NCBI GenBank assembly: GCA_002687335.1
Contig: NYZY01000020.1
Location: 4,330-11,021 of the forward strand
Reading direction: 5' to 3'
DNA from: Chloroflexota bacterium
GTDB lineage: Bacteria; Chloroflexota; Dehalococcoidia; UBA1151; UBA1328
Length of the DNA stretch: 6,692 nt
A model generated the notes under the pieces. That model was given only the letters and a program-made list of their open reading frames with translations, had not been told where the DNA came from and ran no database searches. A program made the translations under genes and the position numbers. Numbering within the stretch: position 1 is the first letter of the stretch; every line of letters starts with the position of its first letter. Of this stretch, positions 1-5,965 are shown one piece after another.

Positions 1-1131
1 GTTACGACCACTCATGGGCTCAAAGTGGAAGTATACCCAGTCACGTGAATTACCCTTCTTCCCCTTCAGTTGTGGCAAGAAAGTGCGTCCATCCATTACG
101 TATTCATCTGGAGGCGTAATACCAGCCGCGTCAAGAATAGTCGGTAGAAAATCTGAAGAATCAATCAGATCTGTCTCAACGTGTCCTTCGGGAATCGTGC
201 CGGGCCACCTGGCGATCAGAGGTACGTGAGTCCCGCGATCTACTGTAAGGCCTTTACCCCCACAGACTTCGGTGTGTGAGTGCACTACCGAGCAAACCTC
301 GATAGGCGAACCATTGTCACCGACGTATATAACAAGCGTATCGTCGGCTATCCCAAGTTCAGCGAGTTTATCGTTGATTCGACCGATGACTTTATCGTGG
401 TATTCAACCATATCTTTGTAATAGCGCGGATCGTCGTCCCACCCTTCGAGTTCATCCCATGTGCGTCCTCCAAGTGTTTCGTTGGACGGAGGTATGAACT
501 CGTCGAATTCTGGGCTGTCCGGAGTAGGCTCCAGCGGTCTGTGTGTTAGGGCCATTGGGAAATAAACAAAGAACGGATCGTCTTGGTTACGTTCCATAAA
601 CTCTATGATGTAATCGGCAAAAATATCCTCACCGTACTCACCCCTTGTGTTCTCAAGGAATTTCCCGTTCTCGTAAATGATCGGATCTTTGTACCTCGAG
701 CCTTTATCTTCTGTGTGGTGCGGGTGCCATACACAAAATTCATCAAAGCCTGCGTCCTCTATCTTTTGTCCTTTCGATCGCATTTCTGGCATTTCATCAG
801 GTGGGTTGTATGAGTGCAGTTGCCACTTGCCCGATATGCAAGTTTTATATCCTGCGTTGGAGAAAAGATGCCCGAATGTTATTTCATCTGGAGCGATTAG
901 TCCGAATCCGATGTAATTACGGAAGTTGTACTTGCCGGTCATCAATTGGACGCGTGTAGGAGTGCACAGTGGCTGGACATGCGCATTTTCAAAGCGAGCA
1001 CCGGTTGAGGCCATACTGTCTAGAATTGGAGTGGCGTATGAGGTGCCACCGTTGGCTCCTATAGCTTCATAACCCAGGTCGTCTGACATAATTAGTACGA
1101 TGTTTGGCCGGCGGTTTTTCTTGTTTGTCAT
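1..1131 (-). CDS. Sulfatase (formylglycine-dependent, arylsulfatase type), 3' end cut by window edge
   Basis: Hydrolyses a sulfate ester; the substrate cannot be told from sequence. I translated the first 377 codons; the frame stays open to base 1, so the C-terminus lies outside the window. Seen: N-terminal metal-binding Asp pair D17-D18 (IMSDDLGY); sulfatase signature C56-T-P-T-R60 followed by LMTG, where C56 would become formylglycine; G-K102-W-Q104-L; H197 in THRP; metal ligands D272-N273 in GDNG; K293 in GGKG, followed by RGTHVPLI. All are core active-site elements of the alkaline-phosphatase-fold sulfatases. Q104 stands where many arylsulfatases have His. The text resembles planctomycete-type sulfatases (PLCTPTR, MTGKYNFRNY). 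The ATG at 1131 is firm: an in-frame TAA lies 21 bases upstream with no other start codon between. The protein therefore begins MTNKKNRRPNIV, with no signal peptide. No clear Shine-Dalgarno. It follows the ThuA-like gene by 40 bp, probably co-transcribed. Confidence 0.93.
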   Translation of the reverse strand, partial: MTNKKNRRPNIVLIMSDDLGYEAIGANGGTSYATPILDSMASTGARFENAHVQPLCTPTRVQLMTGKYNFRNYIGFGLIAPDEITFGHLFSNAGYKTCISGKWQLHSYNPPDEMPEMRSKGQKIEDAGFDEFCVWHPHHTEDKGSRYKDPIIYENGKFLENTRGEYGEDIFADYIIEFMERNQDDPFFVYFPMALTHRPLEPTPDSPEFDEFIPPSNETLGGRTWDELEGWDDDPRYYKDMVEYHDKVIGRINDKLAELGIADDTLVIYVGDNGSPIEVCSVVHSHTEVCGGKGLTVDRGTHVPLIARWPGTIPEGHVETDLIDSSDFLPTILDAAGITPPDEYVMDGRTFLPQLKGKKGNSRDWVYFHFEPMSGRN

Positions 1132-1171
1132 TTGATGGTAGTTTTTGGTTTATTAAGTTGGATTTGGCTTG

Positions 1172-1801
1172 CTAGTTGTTGATGTAGTTTAGGGCATTTA
1201 GGATGAGTTTTTGGAACTGGGGGTGTTGTTGGGATGATCCTGCGTGCCCAAGTGCTATATTTGCGACTTTACCTTGTCCGAATTGGTGCGACCATCCGAG
1301 GGGCTTGTCCTCACCCTCAACGATGCCATGCATGAAGATGTTCACGCCTGGCTGGATATCGAGCCCACAGTAACATTCGTCGTAGGTCCAGAAGTCTGAA
1401 ACACCTTTAGCTATGGGGTGGTTGGTGTCATCAACATATACCTGGAACCAGCCGAAGGGTGGGTGCCAGCTTTCTCCAAGTACCCATCCGCCACCCGTGA
1501 TTTTTTTTGATTGAGACCAATCAGGGCAAGATGCTGCCGAAATATGAATTGACAATAAGGATCCCCCGCCAGAAACATAACCTTCTAACCCTTCGCGCTG
1601 AACTCTTGTTAGATCGTTGTTGGTAGCTTCTTGGCGTAGGGTATTGAGAACGATAGCATCGAAAACGGAAAGGTCAGCTGCGAGTTCTTCTGCTGACTCG
1701 GATAGCGTGATTGTGTGTCCAGCTTCTCGTATAAATGCCTGCAACACCGGTGTAGATTCTTCATAGGGGTGCTGCCCCCCGGTGATTAGTAGTAAATTCA
1801 T
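1172..1801 (-). CDS. ThuA-like domain protein (trehalose-utilisation family)
   Basis: A 209-residue single-domain protein of the ThuA-like family (class I glutamine-amidotransferase-like fold), often found in bacterial carbohydrate-catabolism loci; the biochemical role is poorly defined. Seen: N-terminal strand ending ITGGQHPYEES (residues 6-16); central DAIVLNTL; glycine-rich turn SGGGSLLSIH86; W112-H113-P-P; NHPIAKGVSDFWTYDE (127-142); PLGWSHQFGQGKV (167-179); ALGHAGSS (183-190), then a C-terminal helix LILNALNYI. This order of motifs is typical of ThuA-like proteins. The turn where true amidotransferases carry a nucleophilic Cys has none, so ammonia transfer is unlikely. No signal peptide. 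The ATG is preceded by GGAG (1810-1813) at 8 bases. It lies 78 bp after the GNAT gene and 40 bp before the sulfatase on the same strand, suggesting a shared job with the sulfatase on sulfated or other glycans (inference). Confidence 0.85.
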   Translation of the reverse strand: MNLLLITGGQHPYEESTPVLQAFIREAGHTITLSESAEELAADLSVFDAIVLNTLRQEATNNDLTRVQREGLEGYVSGGGSLLSIHISAASCPDWSQSKKITGGGWVLGESWHPPFGWFQVYVDDTNHPIAKGVSDFWTYDECYCGLDIQPGVNIFMHGIVEGEDKPLGWSHQFGQGKVANIALGHAGSSQQHPQFQKLILNALNYINN

Positions 1802-1879
1802 AGTAGTTTCTCCGTTTGTGGTTGCCTGCTCGGAACCGATGGATGGGTCGTCTTTCTCACGTTTCTTTTCTTTGTAGTA

Positions 1880-2443
1880 TTACTTAGCAGGGGTGCGAGA
1901 AGACAGGTCGATTTCTAAGTGTGCCCGCTCAGTCTCCCACTTTGTTCGTCTAATTTCCATAAAGACGAATTCGTAACCGTCTCGTTGTTTTTCGCAAATG
2001 GGTGTAAATCCTGCTTTTGTGAATGATTTTTGGGCTCGATAGTTACTTGTGAGCGTGTGAAGGTATACGCGTTCGAGTTCAGTTGTTTGGAAAATATGGG
2101 TTACAGCTGTTTTTACGACGTCGGTACCATAACCTTTACTCCAGTAGTTACGGTCACCAATCATGATTCCTAGTTCGCATTGGGATTTTTCAGCGTCGAT
2201 GTCGTAGTACATGCAGTTGCCAATATGCTTGCCATCACGAGTATCAATTGCCATTCTTACTGACCATGGAGATGGATACCGCACATCGTCCCTGTGATAA
2301 CGCAAATACTCTTTGAGAGACAGCGTGACGGGGCGAGTTGCATCAAGAGAAGCGAGTTCAGGATCGATTCGCCATGAATAATCGGCCTCAGCGTCGTCCA
2401 TTACCTTGGACCTCAGGACGGTAAGTTCTCCGACCAGCCGCAT
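1880..2443 (-). CDS. GNAT family N-acetyltransferase (RimJ/RimL type)
   Basis: Transfers an acetyl group from acetyl-CoA to an amine; the acceptor is unknown. With the chosen ATG the protein has 187 residues. Seen: RimJ/RimL-like opening RLVGELTVLRS (2-12); beta strand GKHIGNCMYYDID (71-83); ELGIMIGDRNYWSKGYGTDVV (90-110), containing the acetyl-CoA pyrophosphate loop (R98 to G104-Y-G106) of GNAT motif A; and NYRAQKSFTKAGF, the family's C-terminal helix ending in AGF. Start choice: the open frame runs up to an ATG at 2509, which would overlap the Nudix gene by 65 bases and add 22 residues with no family likeness. The ATG at 2443 lies one base after the Nudix stop (TAA-c-ATG) and directly before the usual N-terminus, so I prefer it. 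No clear Shine-Dalgarno precedes it, which fits translational coupling. An intermediate ATG at 2473 is also possible. Confidence 0.85.
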   Translation of the reverse strand: MRLVGELTVLRSKVMDDAEADYSWRIDPELASLDATRPVTLSLKEYLRYHRDDVRYPSPWSVRMAIDTRDGKHIGNCMYYDIDAEKSQCELGIMIGDRNYWSKGYGTDVVKTAVTHIFQTTELERVYLHTLTSNYRAQKSFTKAGFTPICEKQRDGYEFVFMEIRRTKWETERAHLEIDLSSRTPAK

Positions 2444-2444
2444 G

Positions 2445-2954
2445 TTAGTGCGTGCTTGTGGCTCCGTTTTCATAAAAGGCCACAGCTTTTTCCAGGACTC
2501 GTGCTTCATTCCGATGGGTAAGCCTCTTTAGCGCTTCTTCAATTTTGATCCACTCAACATCATCGTACTCACAATCATGGTTGGTTATATCACCACGAAC
2601 GTATTTCATTAGATACCAGTGAACTGTTTTATCAATCCGGATTTTACCTTTTGCATCGAACGGTAAATCCGCCGCAGTCTCAGAGGCAGTTCTAAAAAAT
2701 GAGTAGAAAGTGTCGTCGATTGGCGGTCCAATTTCGACAATTAGACCGGTTTCCTCAGTAACTTCTCGTGTAGCGGTTTGTGCAATTGTCTCATCTTTTT
2801 CTGGGGTTCCTTTCGGAAGGGCCCAGAGGGACTCAGATTTCCTATGGCAAAGGGCAACAGTCAGCGCTGTGCTGTCTTGTGGGTCTGGTCGTAGTACAAC
2901 ACCACCCGCAGACCAACGGTCAATTGAGCGTTCTGAATTGATCCACTTGCTCAT
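2445..2954 (-). CDS. Nudix hydrolase
   Basis: Cleaves a nucleoside diphosphate linked to another moiety, using Mg2+ bound by the Nudix box. The 169-residue protein carries a complete box matching GX5EX7REUXEEXGU: G49, E55, R63-E64, E67-E68, G70-L71. Before it are the fold's typical AGGVVLR strand (16-22) and WALPKGTPE (44-52). After it come KTVHWYLMKY and a HDCEYDDVEWIKIEEALKRL segment ending in NEARVLEKA. This layout is like the Ap4A/MutT1-type subgroup, so a dinucleoside polyphosphate or similar house-cleaning substrate is a reasonable guess, not shown. Cytoplasmic; no signal peptide. The ATG at 2954 lacks a clear Shine-Dalgarno but lies about 38 nt below a strong predicted start site. It is the first gene of the leftward run, and its stop abuts the start of the acetyltransferase. 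Confidence 0.93.
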   Translation of the reverse strand: MSKWINSERSIDRWSAGGVVLRPDPQDSTALTVALCHRKSESLWALPKGTPEKDETIAQTATREVTEETGLIVEIGPPIDDTFYSFFRTASETAADLPFDAKGKIRIDKTVHWYLMKYVRGDITNHDCEYDDVEWIKIEEALKRLTHRNEARVLEKAVAFYENGATSTH

Positions 2955-2998
2955 AGGGCAAATCCATTTTTGGGGAAATACTCACGTGACAAGTGGGA

Positions 2999-3027
2999 AT
3001 TTTAGAACCAGCACCGTTGACGGTCAA
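2999..3027 (-). promoter_or_regulatory. Predicted sigma70-like promoter of the leftward nudix-GNAT(-thuA-sulfatase) run
   Basis: On the minus strand, TTGACC (3022-3027, five of six consensus bases) is followed after exactly 17 bp by TAAAAT (2999-3004, five of six). The expected transcription start is near 2992, giving a leader of about 38 nt to the Nudix ATG. Pattern match only. Confidence 0.55.
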
Positions 3028-3032
3028 ACGGT
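3013..3032. repeat. ACCGT/ACGGT repeat cluster overlapping the leftward promoter
   Basis: ACCGT (3013-3017) and ACGGT (3020-3024) form an inverted repeat with a 2-base centre. A further direct copy, ACGGT, lies at 3028-3032. The cluster covers the leftward -35 box and the adjacent part of the spacer, a plausible operator position. The arms are short, so chance is not excluded. Confidence 0.3.
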
Positions 3033-3089
3033 TTTGAATAGGCTTTTTACTGAACTTAATACCAATTCAAAATTTCAATACGACACAAA

Positions 3090-3118
3090 TTGACACTGGA
3101 GTAAACGAAATTGATAAT
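3090..3118 (+). promoter_or_regulatory. Predicted sigma70-like promoter of korAB
   Basis: A perfect -35 box TTGACA (3090-3095) is followed after 17 bp by GATAAT (3113-3118, five of six -10 bases). The expected start is near 3125. It points to korA, whose start codon lies about 260 nt downstream. It is divergent from the leftward promoter, with the two -35 boxes 62 bp apart. Confidence 0.6.
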
Positions 3119-3142
3119 TAACCGTCGATAAAATGCGGTTAA
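3118..3142. promoter_or_regulatory. Inverted repeat over the korA promoter start region (operator candidate)
   Basis: TTAACCG (3118-3124) and CGGTTAA (3136-3142) are perfect 7-base inverted arms separated by 11 bases. The left arm begins at the last base of the -10 box and the repeat spans the expected start site, a position where a bound repressor would block initiation. If transcription began further upstream it could instead form an RNA hairpin. Confidence 0.4.
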
Positions 3143-3265
3143 AATCCTAATCACTAAGGGTGGTTGTTTCAACGAATTGAAGATCGTAGTGGTTTGGCTT
3201 CGATAACTGCACTTGATGTAAATAAAAATTTTAGAGACAATTCGCTTAAATCTCAGTTCATAATT

Positions 3266-3303
3266 AGCCGCATAATCAACCTATTTACTAATGCGGTTTT
3301 TTT
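3266..3303 (+). terminator. Intrinsic-terminator-like hairpin inside the korA leader
   Basis: CCGCAT (3268-3273) pairs perfectly with ATGCGG (3291-3296), extended outward by one G-U and one A-U pair, with a 17-nt loop and an immediate run of seven T (3297-3303). It lies upstream of korA rather than after a gene. It could attenuate korAB or end a short leader RNA of about 180 nt. The long loop and six-pair core make it moderate in strength. Confidence 0.5.
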
Positions 3304-3366
3304 GTGCCTGAAAAAGGATAGCGACGGCTCGAAACAAAATAGAATGTGGTAATTCGCACGTTCGGT

Positions 3367-3372
3367 AGAAGG
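3367..3372 (+). promoter_or_regulatory. Ribosome binding site supporting the TTG start of korA
   Basis: AGAAGG ends 11 bases before the TTG at 3384. An in-frame TAG at 3366-3368 prevents any upstream start, and the next in-frame ATG lies 46 codons into the conserved gamma domain. The site therefore decides for a TTG start. Confidence 0.7.
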
Positions 3373-3383
3373 TAAAACAACAA

Positions 3384-5099
3384 TTGGACAAGCACGACTT
3401 TGTCATTCGATTCGCCGGTGAGGGCGGTCAGGGACTGGTCACATCTGCAGATGCCCTGTCTAGAGCTGCGGCCCATGCTGGTTATTTCGTGCAGACTCAT
3501 TCGACGTTTCCATCCCAAATTATGGGTGGGCCTGCGTCGTCGCAGGTAAGAATATCAACCACTCCGGTTTTGAGCTCAGGTGATGGGGTAGATGTGTTGG
3601 TTGCGCTGAATCAGTATGCCTACGATCATCATCATCAGGATTTGAATGTTGGTGGAGTAACTATCTACAACGCTGAAGAATATGAACTGCCAGAGGGCGG
3701 TTATTACTTTGGGATTAAGGCTGATGAACTCGCAAAGTCCACTGGTAATGCTCGGGCTGCCAATATGGTTAGTATCGGAGCTGTTGCTAATTTGATTGAT
3801 TTCGACCTTGGTCAAATCGATGCCTTTATCACTCAGCGATTCACGCGGGGGCGTGTTGGTGATGATGAGATTATTGAAGCGAACATCAAGGCTGTTCGTC
3901 TTGGGGCAGAAGTTGCTGCTAATGCAGGTTTTAAAGTCGGGAAATTACATGTTCCTGACCCTCCGGATTATGAGCAAATTGTAGTAACTGGTAATGCTGC
4001 CTTGTCCTTGGGAGCTACTGCCGCTGGATTGGAGTTTTATGTCGGGTACCCGATTTCGCCGGCGACAACTATCTTGATATGGATGGAGAATAATTTGTGG
4101 GGTGAAGGGCGGTTCGTGCACCAAGTTGCGTCTGAAATTGAGGCAATCAACGCGATTTTAGGTGCTGGATTCGCGGGCAAGAAATCGATGACAGCGACAG
4201 CCGGACCAGGATTTTCTCTTATGAGTGAAGGTCTGGGGCTTGCCTGGATGGCTGAGATTCCATTGGTTGTCGTAGATGTGCAACGCGGAGGGCCGGCTAC
4301 CGGGCTACCGACTAAGTCTGAGCAATCGGATCTTTACACCTGTATGCATCCGGCTCATGGTGACATCAAAATGCCGGTGCTGGCACCAGGGACTATAGAA
4401 GAATGTTTTTACGCTGGAGCTTTGTCGGTAAATTGGGCTGAGCGTTATCAGGGCCCAGTGATTCTCCTATCGGAGTTCGGATTGGCCGAGCGTGGAGAGA
4501 ACATTCGTCGACCTGAACTAAGCACTATGAGTGCTGAGTCCAGGACTTTGGTAAGCGAAGAAGACGATGGAAAACGATACGACTCTTGGGATGGCACTAC
4601 ACCGTTACCTGGGATGCCGATTCCAGGCGGCCGTGGCGCTTATGTTGCCAATGGTTCCGAGCATGACGAAATCGGTGACACGACTCATCTTCCCCGACAC
4701 CATGTTAGGTTGACCGAACGTCGGTTCAAAAAGCTGGATCTTCTCAACGGTGCTCATTATGAAATAGAGAATGCTGAAGCTGATGTGATTATTATGCCGT
4801 GGGGCAGCTCAAAAGGACCGGCACGAGAGGCGTACGATCGCTTGCGAGCATCAGGAGAGAACATTGGCTGGCTGTACTCTGTCGCACTGCATCCTCTACC
4901 GGACGAAGTTAAAAATGTACTGGATTCAGCAGATAAAATTATTGTCCCTGAGCTTAATTATCTAGGTCAGTGGTCATCCCTATTGCGTCAAGAGGGATAT
5001 CAGGCAGAATCTATTACTCAGTACACAGGGTTGCCTTTCAGACCAGCTGACCTTGTTGTTAGTATCAGAGAACGAATCGATGTTGGAGTTACAGCATGA
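3384..5099 (+). CDS. korA: 2-oxoacid:ferredoxin oxidoreductase, fused gamma-alpha subunit (KorA-like)
   Basis: With KorB, catalyses CoA-dependent oxidative decarboxylation of a 2-oxoacid (most likely 2-oxoglutarate to succinyl-CoA) with ferredoxin as acceptor, or the reverse carboxylation. The 571-residue protein has an N-terminal gamma domain (about 5-185; FAGEGGQGL at 10-18, QIMGGPASSQVRIS at 45-58). The alpha TPP-pyrimidine-type domain follows from about 203: GYPISPATT (221-229), conserved E251/E253, TATAGPGFSLMSEG (270-283), DVQRGGPATGLPT (298-310), AHGD (324-327). The C-terminal domain includes MPWGSSKGPAREAYDRL and YLGQW. This gamma-alpha fusion is the known two-subunit architecture, as in the Sulfolobus enzyme, whose YPITP motif is here YPISP. 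Cytoplasmic. It starts with TTG; stop and korB start overlap as ATGA, so the two are translationally coupled. Substrate among 2-oxoacids is not proven by sequence. Confidence 0.92.
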   Translation: MDKHDFVIRFAGEGGQGLVTSADALSRAAAHAGYFVQTHSTFPSQIMGGPASSQVRISTTPVLSSGDGVDVLVALNQYAYDHHHQDLNVGGVTIYNAEEYELPEGGYYFGIKADELAKSTGNARAANMVSIGAVANLIDFDLGQIDAFITQRFTRGRVGDDEIIEANIKAVRLGAEVAANAGFKVGKLHVPDPPDYEQIVVTGNAALSLGATAAGLEFYVGYPISPATTILIWMENNLWGEGRFVHQVASEIEAINAILGAGFAGKKSMTATAGPGFSLMSEGLGLAWMAEIPLVVVDVQRGGPATGLPTKSEQSDLYTCMHPAHGDIKMPVLAPGTIEECFYAGALSVNWAERYQGPVILLSEFGLAERGENIRRPELSTMSAESRTLVSEEDDGKRYDSWDGTTPLPGMPIPGGRGAYVANGSEHDEIGDTTHLPRHHVRLTERRFKKLDLLNGAHYEIENAEADVIIMPWGSSKGPAREAYDRLRASGENIGWLYSVALHPLPDEVKNVLDSADKIIVPELNYLGQWSSLLRQEGYQAESITQYTGLPFRPADLVVSIRERIDVGVTA

Positions 5100-5965
5100 G
5101 TAAGCGCAACCCTGAATACGATTTTGCCTGGTGCCCGGGATGCGGCGACTTTGGAGTGCGGAGAGCGCTTCAGGTGGCGCTAGAAAATTATTCAATCGAG
5201 CATGAGGAGCCACAGGCTAATAATATTGTGGTTGCTGGGATTGGATGTTCCGGAAACATGGTTCACCTCGTTGAAGGAGACCAACCATTCGGTCTTCATG
5301 GGATTCACGGTCGAGCCCTTCCGATTTCCTTTGGTGTGAAGATGGGCAAGCCCGAACTTAATACGGTTGTTGTTGCTGGTGACGGTGATTTTCTTTCCAT
5401 AGGAGGGGAGCACATCGGTCCTGCCGCTAACCGAAATCTAGATGTTACTGCTGTTGTTATGGACAACGGGGTTTATGGTCTGACCAAAGGTCAATCTTCA
5501 CCTACGACCGATTATGGCGCGGTGACGGTATCGACGCCTCTTGGAAAGATTGAAAATCCGATTTCGCCTTTGCGGCACTATATGTCGATTGGCGTGACGT
5601 ATATTGCCTCGTACTATTCCAGTAAACCTCGTGTTCTCGCTAAGTTGATTCAAGAAGCAATGAATCACCGAGGCTTCAGTATTGTTCATGTCCAGTCGCC
5701 TTGTACCACATATAACGACACTTATGACATTTTGAAGGGAAAGCCAAAAGAGGGCATTAAAGGGTTAGCATACGACATACCAGAAGATCATGATCCAACC
5801 AGTGTTCAAGCAGCTAATGATCTTCTTGAGCGGCCTGGAATTCCTTTGGGTGTGATATTTAAACACGAAGGAAAATCGCTTCAAGATCGGTACGAGGAAC
5901 TGCAGTCCAAAGCTCCGAGTAAGACAAATCAGCAATTACTTGATTCGTATTTGTTGCAGACCTAA
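5096..5965 (+). CDS. korB: 2-oxoacid:ferredoxin oxidoreductase, beta subunit (KorB-like)
   Basis: TPP- and [4Fe-4S]-carrying subunit of the same enzyme; it decarboxylates the 2-oxoacid and passes electrons to ferredoxin. The 289 residues are within the family's usual range. Seen: W12-C13-P-G-C16-G-D near the N-terminus, C51 in GIGCSGN and C203 in QSPCTTYN, giving the four cysteines expected for the single cluster; the TPP/Mg motif GDGD (95-98) running to DNGVYGLTKGQ (123-133); SPTTDYG (135-141). The ATG overlaps the korA stop by four bases, and GGAG (5085-5088) sits 7 bases upstream. No delta-type 2x[4Fe-4S] ferredoxin subunit gene is adjacent, consistent with a two-subunit enzyme using free ferredoxin. 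Its TAA stop overlaps the TAG of the convergent plsY-like gene. Confidence 0.93.
   Translation: MSKRNPEYDFAWCPGCGDFGVRRALQVALENYSIEHEEPQANNIVVAGIGCSGNMVHLVEGDQPFGLHGIHGRALPISFGVKMGKPELNTVVVAGDGDFLSIGGEHIGPAANRNLDVTAVVMDNGVYGLTKGQSSPTTDYGAVTVSTPLGKIENPISPLRHYMSIGVTYIASYYSSKPRVLAKLIQEAMNHRGFSIVHVQSPCTTYNDTYDILKGKPKEGIKGLAYDIPEDHDPTSVQAANDLLERPGIPLGVIFKHEGKSLQDRYEELQSKAPSKTNQQLLDSYLLQT

Larger units (their letters stand above)
3125..3383 (+). promoter_or_regulatory. Long 5' leader of korA with possible attenuator
   Basis: About 259 nt lie between the predicted start and the korA initiation codon. Three segments matter: segment 1, ATGCGGTT (3133-3140); segment 2, AGCCGCAT (3266-3273); segment 3, ATGCGGTT (3291-3298), followed by T's. 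Segments 1 and 3 are identical and both complement segment 2. The 1-2 pairing extends to 10 base pairs (3133-3142 with 3264-3273, one G-U), while the 2-3 pairing is 8 and is a terminator hairpin. I recognise no known riboswitch consensus and no convincing gene in the leader. A weak TAGAAT at 3340-3345 could be a second -10 box, but it has no good -35. Confidence 0.4.

Noticed and set aside
14..916. Four open frames on the plus strand opposite the sulfatase
   Set aside because: They lie antisense to a clear sulfatase frame with intact catalytic motifs and have no recognisable domains.
1802..1879. Possible separate promoter for the ThuA-sulfatase pair in the 78-bp gap
   Set aside because: No convincing paired -35 and -10 boxes; the gap is compatible with read-through from the GNAT gene.
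2982..2989. 8-base palindrome TCACGTGA downstream of the leftward -10 box
   Set aside because: Too short and unrepeated; likely chance.
2710..3093. 127-codon plus-strand frame antisense to the Nudix gene and running into the intergenic region
   Set aside because: It shadows the Nudix coding sequence, and its product has no recognisable features.
3164..3352. 62-codon frame with TTG start inside the korA leader
   Set aside because: The purine run (3156-3160) is only 3 bases from the TTG, the product shows no domain, and it crosses the terminator hairpin. A leader peptide is possible but not supported.
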